A stretch of 34,905 bases of DNA from CAZVRZ01 sp964629965 (lineage in GTDB: Bacteria > Chloroflexota > Anaerolineae > Anaerolineales > UBA4823): assembly GCA_964629965.1 (NCBI GenBank), contig CAZVRZ010000050.1, forward strand, positions 1 through 34,905, given 5' to 3'. This document shows positions 24,148 to 32,434 of the stretch, piece by piece. A program made the translations under genes and the position numbers. How positions within the stretch are numbered: the stretch's first letter is position 1; each line of letters starts with the position of its first letter. The notes beneath the pieces were generated by a model. It was not told where the DNA came from. It saw only the letters and a program-made list of their open reading frames with translations, and ran no database searches.

Positions 24148-27100
24148 ATGCCCGAGAAAACCGCTCGAGTTGAACTCAATTCAGATATTGCTAACCACCG
24201 TTTCCCGAAAAAACTCATAATTCGGCTGGTCTCAAGCTTTCGGCGTTTCCTGACATATCCCACTTACCCGGATGCCGATCGAACACAATCAGCCTGGTTA
24301 GCTTATTCGATTGCGTATACCGGGATTGGCATGAGTCTCTTTGCCTTGATCCCGGCCCTGGCTGCCTCCGGCCAGGCACGCCTCCCCGCCCTGGTCACCG
24401 TTATCTCGATCGGCGTCATTCATGCTGCATACCTGGCTGCGGTCAGAAGCAACAGGATGCGCACTGCCAACTACTTCTTGCCCGCCGTGCTTTTCTCCGT
24501 CTTCACCATCATCAGCTTTTTAGCCGGCGCGGCGCACGGTATCACCCTCAGTAGCTACATCATCATCACCCTGATCGCTAGCCTGCTAGGCGGGCTGCGC
24601 AGCGGTATGCGTTTCTTTACCGTCTCGCTGGTCGCCAGCATGTTCATATACCTTCTCAACATCAGTGGAATTTTACCTGTGCCGGTCTCCCTCGCCCCCC
24701 GGACATCTACCTGGCTGGTAGAAGTGGCCGTTTTCCTGTGGATCGGCGTCTTAATGCTGGTCACCGAGCGCCATCTATCGCGCTCAGCGAACCGGGCGCG
24801 CCAGAATGAGGCCGCCCTGGCGCTCATCAACGAACAGCAGCAAGAAACCCAGGTCTCATTGGAAAACCATGCCCGTGATCTCGAACGCCGCATCACGCAG
24901 CTGCAAGTGGCCGCCGAAGTGGCCCGCGAATCGGCCGCCCTGCACGAAGTGGATTTGTTGCTAAACCAGGTTGTCGAGCTAATCAAAGAGCGTTTTGGTT
25001 TTTACCATGCAGGAATCTTCTTATTGGATGGACGCGGCGAATATGCTATCCTCAGCGCCGCCACCGGCCAGGCCGGACAGCAAATGCTGGCGAATGCCCA
25101 TCGCCTGAGGATTGGAGAAGTGGGCATAGTAGGCTTTGTCACCGCCACCGGGCATCACCGGGTAACAAACGATGTTCTCCAAGACGAAGTGCATTATAAA
25201 AATCCGCTCCTGCCCGACACTCGGGCGGAATTAACCCTGCCGCTCAAAAGCGGGCAAAAGATCATCGGCGCGCTGGACGTGCAAAGCACCCAGCCCATGG
25301 CTTTCGATGAACAAGATATCTCCATCTTGCAGTTGATCGCCGACCAGATCGCAGTGGCGATTGAAAATGCACACTTGTTCGAATCAGCCAGCCGGCAGCT
25401 CGATGAGCTGATCGCCCTGCATACCATAGCTCAGGCCGGGGCCGAGGCGCGCAGCGAAGACTCATTAATCGAACGCGTCACCCAGTTGATCGCAGACGCG
25501 CTGTATCCCGATAACTTCGGCGTGCTCCTGGTCGAAGAACGCACCAGCACACTAGTCTACCATCCCTCCTACGTAGAAAGTCAACCGGTTGATCACCAGC
25601 CGGTTCCGCTTGGCGAGACGCCTGGCGCAAACATCGTGGGATTGGTGGCGCAGGATGGGCAGCCCCGGCGAATCGCTGACCTATCCGCGTTGTTCGGTGG
25701 CGCCGAAAACGCCGGCCCGCACCGTACTCGGCGCCTTGTACCCAGCGCACTCAGCCCAGACCCGTTGATGCGCTCAGAACTGTGCGTGCCCATCAAGATC
25801 GGTGATAAAGTGATCGGCGTGATCAATGCCGAAAGCGCCAAGATTGATGATTTCAACGAAGACGATGAACGCCTGCTATCCACCTTTGCCGGGCAGTTGG
25901 CCACTGCCATCGAAAAGATCCGCCTGCTCAATCGCGAGATACGGCGCGCCAGCGAACTGGAAGCCCTGCGCCAGGCCAGCCTGCAATTGACATCCACGCT
26001 CGATCTATCCATCGTTCTGCAAGCCATCCTTGAAAATGCCATCCGCATGGCCAGCGCCCAGATCACCCACATTTTCCTATACGATGGAGAGAAGCTGACC
26101 TTTGGCACCGCCTTGTGGGCCGAGGGGCAGGAACACGAGCTTTACGAAACCCCCCACCCATCCGGAGTAAGCTATACCGTTGCACGCACAGGCAAAGCCA
26201 TGGCCATACCCGATGTGCGCCTGGATCCCCTCTTCACCGGACGAGACTGGGATGGCGCAGTAGTCAGCCTGCCCTTGCTGCACAGCGGCCAAGTGATCGG
26301 GGTGATGAACCTGTCTTACGTGGGCGGGCCGCATTACTTCGACGAAAGCGAGCTGCGCGTGTTGGAATTGCTGGCCGATCAAGCCTCCATCGCCATCGTA
26401 AACGCCCGCCTGTACAGCCAGATCCAAGAGCGCGCCCAGGCTTTGGCAGCCAACCTGGCTCAACAAGATGAACTGGTGCGTCTGCAAAACGAATTCATTC
26501 AGAACGTGTCGCACGAACTGCGCACTCCCCTAGCAATCGCCCGCGGCTATATCGACCTGATCAAACGCGGCGATTTTGGAGATTACTCCGAGCTGTGCGG
26601 CGAGATGCAGGATGCCATTGAGATCGTCAGCAGGCGGGTCAGTCTGCTCATCAAGCTGGTAGACGACCTGGTAACCATCCTGGAATCCGAGGCGTTGGAT
26701 GTGCGCCATGATGAGATCAACCTGGTCGAACTGGTCAACCGGGTAGTGCAAGATTTCCAGCCCTCCGCCCAGCAGGCGCAGCTGCGCTTGTCCGCAGAAG
26801 TGGATTCGGACCAGGCGATGGTACTCGGTACGCTGTCGCACCTGAACCGCCTGCTCGATAACCTGGTGGGCAATGCCATCAAATTCACCCCGCCCGATGG
26901 AGATATCATCGTCCGCTTGCAGGTTGAGAACGATTGGGCAGTCTTGCAGGTGGTTGATAACGGCATCGGCATACCGCCCGATAAATACGAGCACATCTTC
27001 GAGCGTTTCTTCCAGGTAGATGGCAGCACCAAGCGCCGCTTTGGCGGCACCGGGCTTGGCCTGGCACTGGCTAAAGAGATCGCTGAGGCGCACGGGGGTA

Positions 27101-27201
27101 AAATATCCGTCGAGAGTGAATTGGGCAGGGGCAGCGTTTTCACGGTGCTTTTGCCCCTCGTTCATCGGGGCAAGCCTCTCGTGACGAAGGACCTGAGCTA
27201 A
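24148..27201 (+). CDS. Membrane-bound hybrid-free histidine kinase with three GAF domains
   Basis: A 1017-aa sensor kinase. An N-terminal membrane module of about six helices (residues 50-205) leads into a coiled coil (about 210-255), then three GAF domains at roughly 260-420, 435-590 and 615-765. HisKA follows with the phosphoacceptor H789 in QNVSHELRTPLA, and HATPase_c shows the N box NLVGNAIKF, DNGIGIPP and GGTGLGLALAKEIAEAHGG. There is no receiver domain and no response regulator gene beside it, so its partner lies elsewhere. The ligand is unknown. GAF2 contains the in-frame insert HRTRRLVPSALSP from a palindromic element. Its 3' end overlaps the convergent HDAC gene by 62 bp. Confidence 0.93.
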   Translation: MPEKTARVELNSDIANHRFPKKLIIRLVSSFRRFLTYPTYPDADRTQSAWLAYSIAYTGIGMSLFALIPALAASGQARLPALVTVISIGVIHAAYLAAVRSNRMRTANYFLPAVLFSVFTIISFLAGAAHGITLSSYIIITLIASLLGGLRSGMRFFTVSLVASMFIYLLNISGILPVPVSLAPRTSTWLVEVAVFLWIGVLMLVTERHLSRSANRARQNEAALALINEQQQETQVSLENHARDLERRITQLQVAAEVARESAALHEVDLLLNQVVELIKERFGFYHAGIFLLDGRGEYAILSAATGQAGQQMLANAHRLRIGEVGIVGFVTATGHHRVTNDVLQDEVHYKNPLLPDTRAELTLPLKSGQKIIGALDVQSTQPMAFDEQDISILQLIADQIAVAIENAHLFESASRQLDELIALHTIAQAGAEARSEDSLIERVTQLIADALYPDNFGVLLVEERTSTLVYHPSYVESQPVDHQPVPLGETPGANIVGLVAQDGQPRRIADLSALFGGAENAGPHRTRRLVPSALSPDPLMRSELCVPIKIGDKVIGVINAESAKIDDFNEDDERLLSTFAGQLATAIEKIRLLNREIRRASELEALRQASLQLTSTLDLSIVLQAILENAIRMASAQITHIFLYDGEKLTFGTALWAEGQEHELYETPHPSGVSYTVARTGKAMAIPDVRLDPLFTGRDWDGAVVSLPLLHSGQVIGVMNLSYVGGPHYFDESELRVLELLADQASIAIVNARLYSQIQERAQALAANLAQQDELVRLQNEFIQNVSHELRTPLAIARGYIDLIKRGDFGDYSELCGEMQDAIEIVSRRVSLLIKLVDDLVTILESEALDVRHDEINLVELVNRVVQDFQPSAQQAQLRLSAEVDSDQAMVLGTLSHLNRLLDNLVGNAIKFTPPDGDIIVRLQVENDWAVLQVVDNGIGIPPDKYEHIFERFFQVDGSTKRRFGGTGLGLALAKEIAEAHGGKISVESELGRGSVFTVLLPLVHRGKPLVTKDLS
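25721..25756. repeat. Degenerate TACT/TACC element in GAF2 of the histidine kinase gene
   Basis: ACCG-TACT-CGG is followed by GCGCCT-TGTACC-CAGCGC and CTCAGCCC. The words match those of the other elements (GTACTCGGCGC, TGTACCCAGCGC) but pairing is imperfect, so it appears to be an older copy. It encodes HRTRRLVPSALSP. Confidence 0.6.
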
Positions 27202-28342
27202 GCCCCCACAATTCCTTCGCCGAGGCAACCATCGCCTGCCAGGCGCTGCTTTCAACATAAGGCGAAACATCGTTAAGCTGTAGAGCCGCAAAAGGAGCTG
27301 TACCCAGCTCATGCGGCTCCGCAATACCTTGCGGTGCGCTGTACCCAGCCAGAGCCGTACTCGGCCGCGCCGTACTCGGCGCCGGCGTCTCTACCTCAAC
27401 CAAAGCAGCCGTAACTGCCTGGGTGCACAACCGGCCGGCCTCCAGGTTGTACCCCCCTTCTAAGACCAGGGCAATCCGCCCTCGGCAGTGTTCGTCGGCA
27501 AAACGAGCCAGCCTGGAGATCAGCGCGCCATAGACCGGGGCAGAGAGCAGCAGACTCCCCAAGGGATTGCTCCAATGCGCGTCGAATCCATAACTGATTA
27601 ACAGCATCTCGGGCTGGTAACGCTCGAGCAGCGGCAGGATGCAGCTGTCCATCACGGCCAGGAAGGCCTGGTCACCGGAGAAAGGCGGTACAGGGAAATT
27701 GGCGGTAAATCCCGTGCCCGGACCATCACCGACCTCCGCCAGCCCCCCGCTGCCCGGGAAAAGCGGCGACTGGTGCACGGACAGATAAAGAACATCCTGC
27801 CGCCGCCAAAATATATCCTGCGTGCCATTGCCGTGGTGTAGGTCGAGATCCACAATTGCCAGTCGCTGCGCTCCCTCATTCTGCAGCAGGTATTCGGCTG
27901 CCAGGGCAATATTGTTCAACAAGCAGAAGCCCATGCCCTGGCCGCGAGTGGCATGATGCCCTGGTGGACGGGAAAGCGAAAAACCGCGCAATGCTCGCCC
28001 TGAGAGAGTTTGCCCGCGCCACACAGCCTGGGCCACCGCCATGGCGCCCCCGGCAGCCTGGAGGGCCAACTGCCAGGACTGCGCGCAGCAGTACGTATCG
28101 GCGTCCAATCGACCGCCCCCTCTGCGGCAGGTCATTTCTAGCAGGTTCAGATAAGCAGGGGTATGCACGCTTTGCAGTAACTTCTCCGGCAGCTCCAACG
28201 CAGGAACCAGGCGCTCTGGCAGCCACCAGCCCCCCTCTTCCAACGCCTGACGCAGCGCTTCTACCCGTTCCGGGCGCTCCGGGTGGCCTCGCTCGGCATG
28301 CGCCTGATGACCTTTTGGATAGAAGAAGACGATATCGTGCAT
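27140..28342 (-). CDS. Histone deacetylase-like amidohydrolase
   Basis: A 400-aa zinc amidohydrolase of the bacterial class II HDAC / acetylpolyamine amidohydrolase family. Motifs are HPERPERVEALRQAL, RPPGHHAT, DLDLHHGNGTQDIFW (zinc ligands Asp and His), YGFDAHWSNPLG (zinc Asp) and LEGGYNLEA. The substrate, an acetylated polyamine or protein, cannot be chosen from sequence. ATG 28342 shares one base with the upstream DUF4129 stop (TAATG), so it is cotranslated as the last gene of that cassette. The protein is longer than the usual 310-350 aa mainly because about 38 residues near the C-terminus (VETPAPSTARPSTAL onward to HELGTAPFAALQ) come from a composite palindromic element. The 3' end overlaps the histidine kinase gene. 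Confidence 0.92.
   Translation of the reverse strand: MHDIVFFYPKGHQAHAERGHPERPERVEALRQALEEGGWWLPERLVPALELPEKLLQSVHTPAYLNLLEMTCRRGGGRLDADTYCCAQSWQLALQAAGGAMAVAQAVWRGQTLSGRALRGFSLSRPPGHHATRGQGMGFCLLNNIALAAEYLLQNEGAQRLAIVDLDLHHGNGTQDIFWRRQDVLYLSVHQSPLFPGSGGLAEVGDGPGTGFTANFPVPPFSGDQAFLAVMDSCILPLLERYQPEMLLISYGFDAHWSNPLGSLLLSAPVYGALISRLARFADEHCRGRIALVLEGGYNLEAGRLCTQAVTAALVEVETPAPSTARPSTALAGYSAPQGIAEPHELGTAPFAALQLNDVSPYVESSAWQAMVASAKELWGLSSGPSSREACPDERGAKAP
27280..27394. repeat. 115-bp composite palindromic element in the HDAC gene
   Basis: Bounded by GTAGAGCCGC (27280-27289) and its near inverse GGCGTCTCTAC ending at 27394. Inside are five hairpins in a row: GAGCCGCA/TGCGGCTC around GAGCTG-TACC-CAGCTC (27283-27319), CCGCAA-TACC-TTGCGG (27319-27334), GCTG-TACC-CAGC (27338-27349), GCCG-TACT-CGGC (27354-27365) and GCGCCG-TACT-CGGCGC (27367-27382). 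Four of the five have perfect stems; the first has unpaired bases between its outer and inner stems. It is the fullest copy in the window. Confidence 0.88.
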
Positions 28343-29964
28343 TAATGCTTTTTTATCTGCTGAGAAAGGCGCCATTCCTGGAAAGCCTGCCGGATCTGCT
28401 GCCACCAGCGGCGCATCCAACCAGCCTGCTCGGGGGTGATCTCGTGCTGCGTATAACGCGCTTCCACAAAAGCCTCAGTCATACCTGCCAAAGTGTCCGA
28501 AGCCTCGGGCAGTTCATCCTCCAGCTTATGAACATACTCGTAAGGCGTTTGGGTTGGCTTGCGTTCCAAGCCACTTTCACTGCCTCGCCGCACCATGGCC
28601 AGGTAAAAGAAACGCACCCGCTCGCGCGGCGAAAGGCGACGCGGGTTAATGAAGCGCAGCGCCTCCAACGGCGTGCGTCGCCCGATGGCGCGCACGCGCT
28701 CGATGCCAGCGCCAACCATGGCTGCCACGGCCTGGTTGAAGCCTTTCACACGGCCACGCAGCCAGTGCAGCGCATCTGCCAACAAGCGAAAGCCTCTTAC
28801 CTTGCGCAGCCGCTCGATCAACTGAGCTGGGTACAGCTCGCGGTTCTGCTTCAAGTACAGGTAGAAAGCATAAACGATCACCCCCACAAAAACCGTCCAA
28901 AACAAGATCGATTGCAGCAGCATCCAAAACGGATCCGGGCCGGTCATCAAGCTCTCTGGTATTTCGGGCAGCTTGGGCTGCTCCGGCTGTAGTTCGGTGA
29001 TCTCCTCACTCCGCAAAATACGCAGCAGCCAGCCTAACAGCCAAAAAACTGGCGTCAGGATCAACAGGAACAGGCCGTAAATGAAAGAGAAGATCACCGA
29101 AAGCACATAACCGACCGTTTCTAGCAATCCCAGCGAGTAATCGGTTGGCAGGAAGAAGGAGATCAAGACCACTCCCAACAAAGTGACCAGGCTGTATGCG
29201 ATCCAGCGTTTGCCCATCTGAGGGTCGATCGGAATGCGTTCCCAGGCCCAACCGGCCCGTAAAATGGCGAAATGGGTCAGGCTCAGCAGCAGCAGACCGA
29301 ACATAAAATAGAGCAAGATATTGAAAGCGCTCGAGCGGTGCATGCTAACCTTGCCCACGATCAGGGCAGTCAGATCAATGTTCATCACCCCAACCATCAA
29401 CACCATGATGAAGCCCACCGTCAAGAAACGTCCCACCATCCCTTCCCGGACGCCGCCGCGATTGCTGGAATACCCGCCCAGGTCGGCCACTTTCAGCAGC
29501 GCCTCATCACCTTCCATCTCGTCCAGGTCCATGGAATACCACACGCTCAAGCCCCATACCGCGATGGCGGTAAAAATCCCAATGATATATTCGGCGTTGA
29601 AAAAACTTTCCGAAAAATTCTCGGCCCAGGCCGGCACATCCTGGAGGAATCGTTCCACTCCCAGCCAGCCATAGCTGAGCACCTTGATTACCACCAAGAT
29701 CACCACACATTCCACCACCCGATAGCTGACCACCGGCACTTCCATGGTCGCCAGGCGACGCCAGGTACGCTGGGTATACATGCCCTCCAATGCCACCAGG
29801 AACCCGATCCAGGGCAAAAAGCCCAGGCGTAGATCAGGTGCGAAACGCTGTAAAACCTGCGTCACCGAGATCGACAGGCACACCATCATACCGATCACCA
29901 GGGCATAACTGATGAAAAGCCCCAAGCGCTCGTTCAGGCGAAAGCTGCGCCCAAGTTCAGACAT
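28342..29964 (-). CDS. Multi-pass membrane protein with C-terminal DUF4129 domain
   Basis: A 540-aa membrane protein with about eight hydrophobic segments (first near 17-35, last near 358-378) and a cytoplasmic C-terminal DUF4129 domain, recognisable by SPRERVRFFYLAMVRRGSESG, KPTQTPYEYVHKLEDELP and the final AFVEARYTQHEITPEQ. DUF4129 usually ends transglutaminase-like membrane proteins encoded after MoxR and DUF58. Here no transglutaminase Cys-His-Asp core is visible, so only the membrane and tail parts are kept. ATG 29964 is 3 bp after the DUF58 stop, and the stop overlaps the HDAC start by one base. It is a middle gene of a tightly packed cassette. Confidence 0.88.
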   Translation of the reverse strand: MSELGRSFRLNERLGLFISYALVIGMMVCLSISVTQVLQRFAPDLRLGFLPWIGFLVALEGMYTQRTWRRLATMEVPVVSYRVVECVVILVVIKVLSYGWLGVERFLQDVPAWAENFSESFFNAEYIIGIFTAIAVWGLSVWYSMDLDEMEGDEALLKVADLGGYSSNRGGVREGMVGRFLTVGFIMVLMVGVMNIDLTALIVGKVSMHRSSAFNILLYFMFGLLLLSLTHFAILRAGWAWERIPIDPQMGKRWIAYSLVTLLGVVLISFFLPTDYSLGLLETVGYVLSVIFSFIYGLFLLILTPVFWLLGWLLRILRSEEITELQPEQPKLPEIPESLMTGPDPFWMLLQSILFWTVFVGVIVYAFYLYLKQNRELYPAQLIERLRKVRGFRLLADALHWLRGRVKGFNQAVAAMVGAGIERVRAIGRRTPLEALRFINPRRLSPRERVRFFYLAMVRRGSESGLERKPTQTPYEYVHKLEDELPEASDTLAGMTEAFVEARYTQHEITPEQAGWMRRWWQQIRQAFQEWRLSQQIKKH

Positions 29965-29967
29965 CGG

Positions 29968-31281
29968 CTACTTTCTCCACATATCCATATCCAACTCGTT
30001 GCGGATATGGAAGAAAGGAATATTGAACAACTCAGCCCTCTCCTTTGCCTGCTGCACGTTCGCCACCCGTCCCGCCAGGATCAAAACCACGTCCAGCCCT
30101 CTGCGCCGCAGGCGGAAAATCTCATCGAACAAATCATCTTCCGCCTTCCCGGTGATCAACACCACCGTCACACCCCACGAAAGGTAAACCGCTTCGCGCT
30201 GTAAAAGTTCGGTAAAAGAGATCGTGGGAGTCGACTCAACCCGCGCCAGCACATCCAACACGCGCATCAAGTGGCCCTGGCCTTTGCGCAGCGGCACGGG
30301 TTGAAACCGCTCCCGCTGCGCTGCCCCCGGCCGCGCTGTACCCTGCGCAGTGGTCGCTTTTTCTTCCTCAGGGGATGGGGAGGTTTGGGGATGAATCGAG
30401 GCAAGACGGTTGGGCGCTGCCGAGGGGGGATGCGGATCCAGGCCGTTGGTGTGCAGACCGATCGACTGCTTATTGGATGCCACCCAGTTGGCCAACGAGG
30501 CAGCGATCACAATCGCCAACTCGGTGGAGTCAAAACGCACCCGCACATCGTATTCATCCGCGTTCAGGTTCAAAAAGATAGCCGTCTCCAGGGCAATCGA
30601 TGGCTCGAACTGCTTCACCTGCAAGCGTCCTATGGCGGCAGTCGCCTTCCAGTCAACCCGCCGCAGCGAGTCGCCGCTCTGGTAATCGCGTTTGCTCAGC
30701 ACCCGGGTGGGATCCTCAAACATGGGTTGGTTGTGGCGCAGTGTACCCATCGGCGAACGCGAGGGCAGCCTGAAATTCGAGAGGATATACGTGCGCGGGT
30801 AAACCGTCAAGAAATTGGAGGGGCCTTGCATGTGGTTCTCTCGCCCCATGCCGAAAACATCCCCCGAGGCGGCTGCCAGCGGACCGATCTGGTAATAGCC
30901 ACGCTTGCGCGCCTTGACCGTATACTCAAAAGCCACGCTGGAACGCGGACCCAGGCTGATCACCCGTTTGAACGAGCCTGTCCCAAGAAGTGCAGGACCC
31001 GTCAGCGCCAGCTCTGCCGGCAAGCTGTCTTGCACCCGCAGCCAAATCACCGGCAGAAGACCGCCATTGCTGATTTCGAGTTTCACCGGCACATCCTCGC
31101 CATGGAAAGCGCGCTCTACGAATTGGCGATGGAAGTGCAGCGACTTCAGACTGCGCCCACTCCACCAGCGGCCGACAATGTAAGCGCCGGCGAAAAGATA
31201 GAGAACGGTGAAGACAAATTGATCCCGCAGCAGCGCCGCCGCCAGGAAAAGAATGAACAAGAAGGGCAGGATATCTCCCAT
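29968..31281 (-). CDS. DUF58 domain protein, membrane-anchored
   Basis: A 437-aa DUF58 protein of the longer type: two N-terminal helices (about 5-22 and 24-40), a beta-sandwich domain (about 60-170), then the DUF58 signature RVLSKRDYQSGDSLRRVDWKATA at roughly 195-220 and a vWA-like C-terminal half. ATG 31281 is preferred over TTG 31287, though its ribosome site is weak. A low-complexity stretch (residues about 284-320, including TTAQGTARPGAAQ) separates TNGLDP from the conserved RKGQGHLMRVLD and is probably insert-derived. It follows moxR by 31 bp. It differs in architecture from the anchor-less DUF58 protein at 15124-16074, so the two cassettes are not simple duplicates. Confidence 0.92.
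   Translation of the reverse strand: MGDILPFLFILFLAAALLRDQFVFTVLYLFAGAYIVGRWWSGRSLKSLHFHRQFVERAFHGEDVPVKLEISNGGLLPVIWLRVQDSLPAELALTGPALLGTGSFKRVISLGPRSSVAFEYTVKARKRGYYQIGPLAAASGDVFGMGRENHMQGPSNFLTVYPRTYILSNFRLPSRSPMGTLRHNQPMFEDPTRVLSKRDYQSGDSLRRVDWKATAAIGRLQVKQFEPSIALETAIFLNLNADEYDVRVRFDSTELAIVIAASLANWVASNKQSIGLHTNGLDPHPPSAAPNRLASIHPQTSPSPEEEKATTAQGTARPGAAQRERFQPVPLRKGQGHLMRVLDVLARVESTPTISFTELLQREAVYLSWGVTVVLITGKAEDDLFDEIFRLRRRGLDVVLILAGRVANVQQAKERAELFNIPFFHIRNELDMDMWRK
30333..30348. repeat. Possible degenerate TACC-loop hairpin in the DUF58 gene
   Basis: GCGC-TGTACCCT-GCGC has the same TGTACC apex as the other elements and sits in the low-complexity insert of this gene. It is too short to be sure of membership. 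Confidence 0.35.
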
Positions 31282-31312
31282 GGTCAACAGGATGGGATCA
31301 TTGCGCAGGTTG

Positions 31313-32260
31313 TTAACTTAATGAGCCAATATCCAAGGGCGTGCTGCGCAAGATATCGTCCAGCACCATCCTGGCAGTGCGCCCGCGCAGTTCCGACTCT
31401 GGACGCACCATCAAGCGATGCGCCAGCGTGAAAGGGATCAGGTACTTGATATCATCTGGGATCACATGATCACGGCCGCGTAAGGCCGCCAGGCCCTGGG
31501 CGGCCTTGAACAGCGCCAGGCTGGCACGCGGACTGCCTCCCAGCGTCAGATCGGGATGGCGGCGGGTGGCATCCACCAGGCGCACAATATAATCTCGCAG
31601 CGTCTCGTCCACGTGGATCTCCCACACCAGCTTGGAGAATTCCAACAACTGCGCGCCGTTCACCACTTGCCCGATCGAATTAATGGGGTGCTCGCGCTGC
31701 AAATTGGTTAAGATGATCTTCTCATCATCGTTGGAGGGATAACCGACCGCCAGGCGCATGAAGAAACGGTCAAGCTGGGCTTCCGGCAGCACGAACGTGC
31801 CCTCGTATTCCACCGGATTCTGGGTGGCAATCACCAAGAAGGGGCGCGGCAGGTTATGGGTCACACCGTCCACCGTCACCTGCTGCTCTTGCATGGCCTC
31901 CAACAGCGCCGACTGGGTGCGCGGCGTGGCCCGGTTGATCTCGTCCGACAGCAGGATGTTGACGAACACCGGCCCCGGGCGAAACTCGAATTCTCCGGAG
32001 CGTTGGTTGAACACCGAAACGCCGGTCACATCATTGGGCAGTAGATCGGGCGTACACTGCAAGCGCTTGAAAGAACCGCCCAGGCTGACGGCGATCGAAC
32101 GCGCCAGCATAGTCTTACCCAGCCCCGGCACGTCTTCGATCAGCACGTGGCCTTCGCACAACAGTGCCACCATGAACAACTCGATCACCTCGCGCTTGCC
32201 CACGATCACGCGCTCCACGTTCTCCGTCACTTGCGCTGCAAATTCCTGGATAGAATTCAT
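31313..32260 (-). CDS. MoxR family AAA+ ATPase (second copy)
   Basis: A 315-aa AAA+ ATPase with Walker A DVPGLGKT, Walker B LLSDEINRATPRTQSALLEAMQE, sensor-1 block VIATQNPVEYEGTFVLPEAQLDRF and lid motif GGSPRASLALFKAAQ. It is the first gene of the moxR-DUF58-DUF4129-HDAC cassette and presumably acts on the DUF58 product. It is clearly diverged from the MoxR at 14108-15103 and belongs to the more common MRP-like branch by context. ATG 32260 is supported by AGAGG 8 nt upstream. That ribosome site lies within the first unit of a 58-bp tandem repeat, so the repeat forms the gene's 5' untranslated region. Confidence 0.96.
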   Translation of the reverse strand: MNSIQEFAAQVTENVERVIVGKREVIELFMVALLCEGHVLIEDVPGLGKTMLARSIAVSLGGSFKRLQCTPDLLPNDVTGVSVFNQRSGEFEFRPGPVFVNILLSDEINRATPRTQSALLEAMQEQQVTVDGVTHNLPRPFLVIATQNPVEYEGTFVLPEAQLDRFFMRLAVGYPSNDDEKIILTNLQREHPINSIGQVVNGAQLLEFSKLVWEIHVDETLRDYIVRLVDATRRHPDLTLGGSPRASLALFKAAQGLAALRGRDHVIPDDIKYLIPFTLAHRLMVRPESELRGRTARMVLDDILRSTPLDIGSLS

Positions 32261-32264
32261 ACGC

Positions 32265-32434
32265 TCAGCCTCTTGTCACAACGATATGCGAAATAATACC
32301 ACCGGCTCGCCCCCGGCGAAGGTCAGCCTCTTGCCACAACGATATGCAAAATAATACCACCGGCTCGCCCCCGGCGAAGGTCAGCCTCTTGCCACAACGA
32401 TACGCGAAATAATACCACCGGCTCGCCCCCGGCG
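32265..32434. repeat. Three tandem 58-bp repeats upstream of moxR
   Basis: Units start at 32265, 32323 and 32381; the last is cut at 54 bp. They differ from each other at only one to three positions. Read toward moxR each unit contains a GC-rich CGCCGGGGGCGAG, a TATTAT hexamer that could act as a -10 box, and AAGAGGCTGA, the Shine-Dalgarno in the unit next to moxR. No -35 match is found. The array fills most of the 241-bp gap between moxR and the hydrolase gene; the rest (32435-32501) shows only a weak hairpin. Confidence 0.85.

Noticed and set aside
28346..28990. + strand frame across the HDAC/DUF4129 region
   Set aside because: Both - strand genes show clear domains; the + strand translation is low-complexity with no motif.
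32265..32434. Possible CRISPR array
   Set aside because: The 58-bp units are contiguous with no variable spacers, and no cas genes are present.
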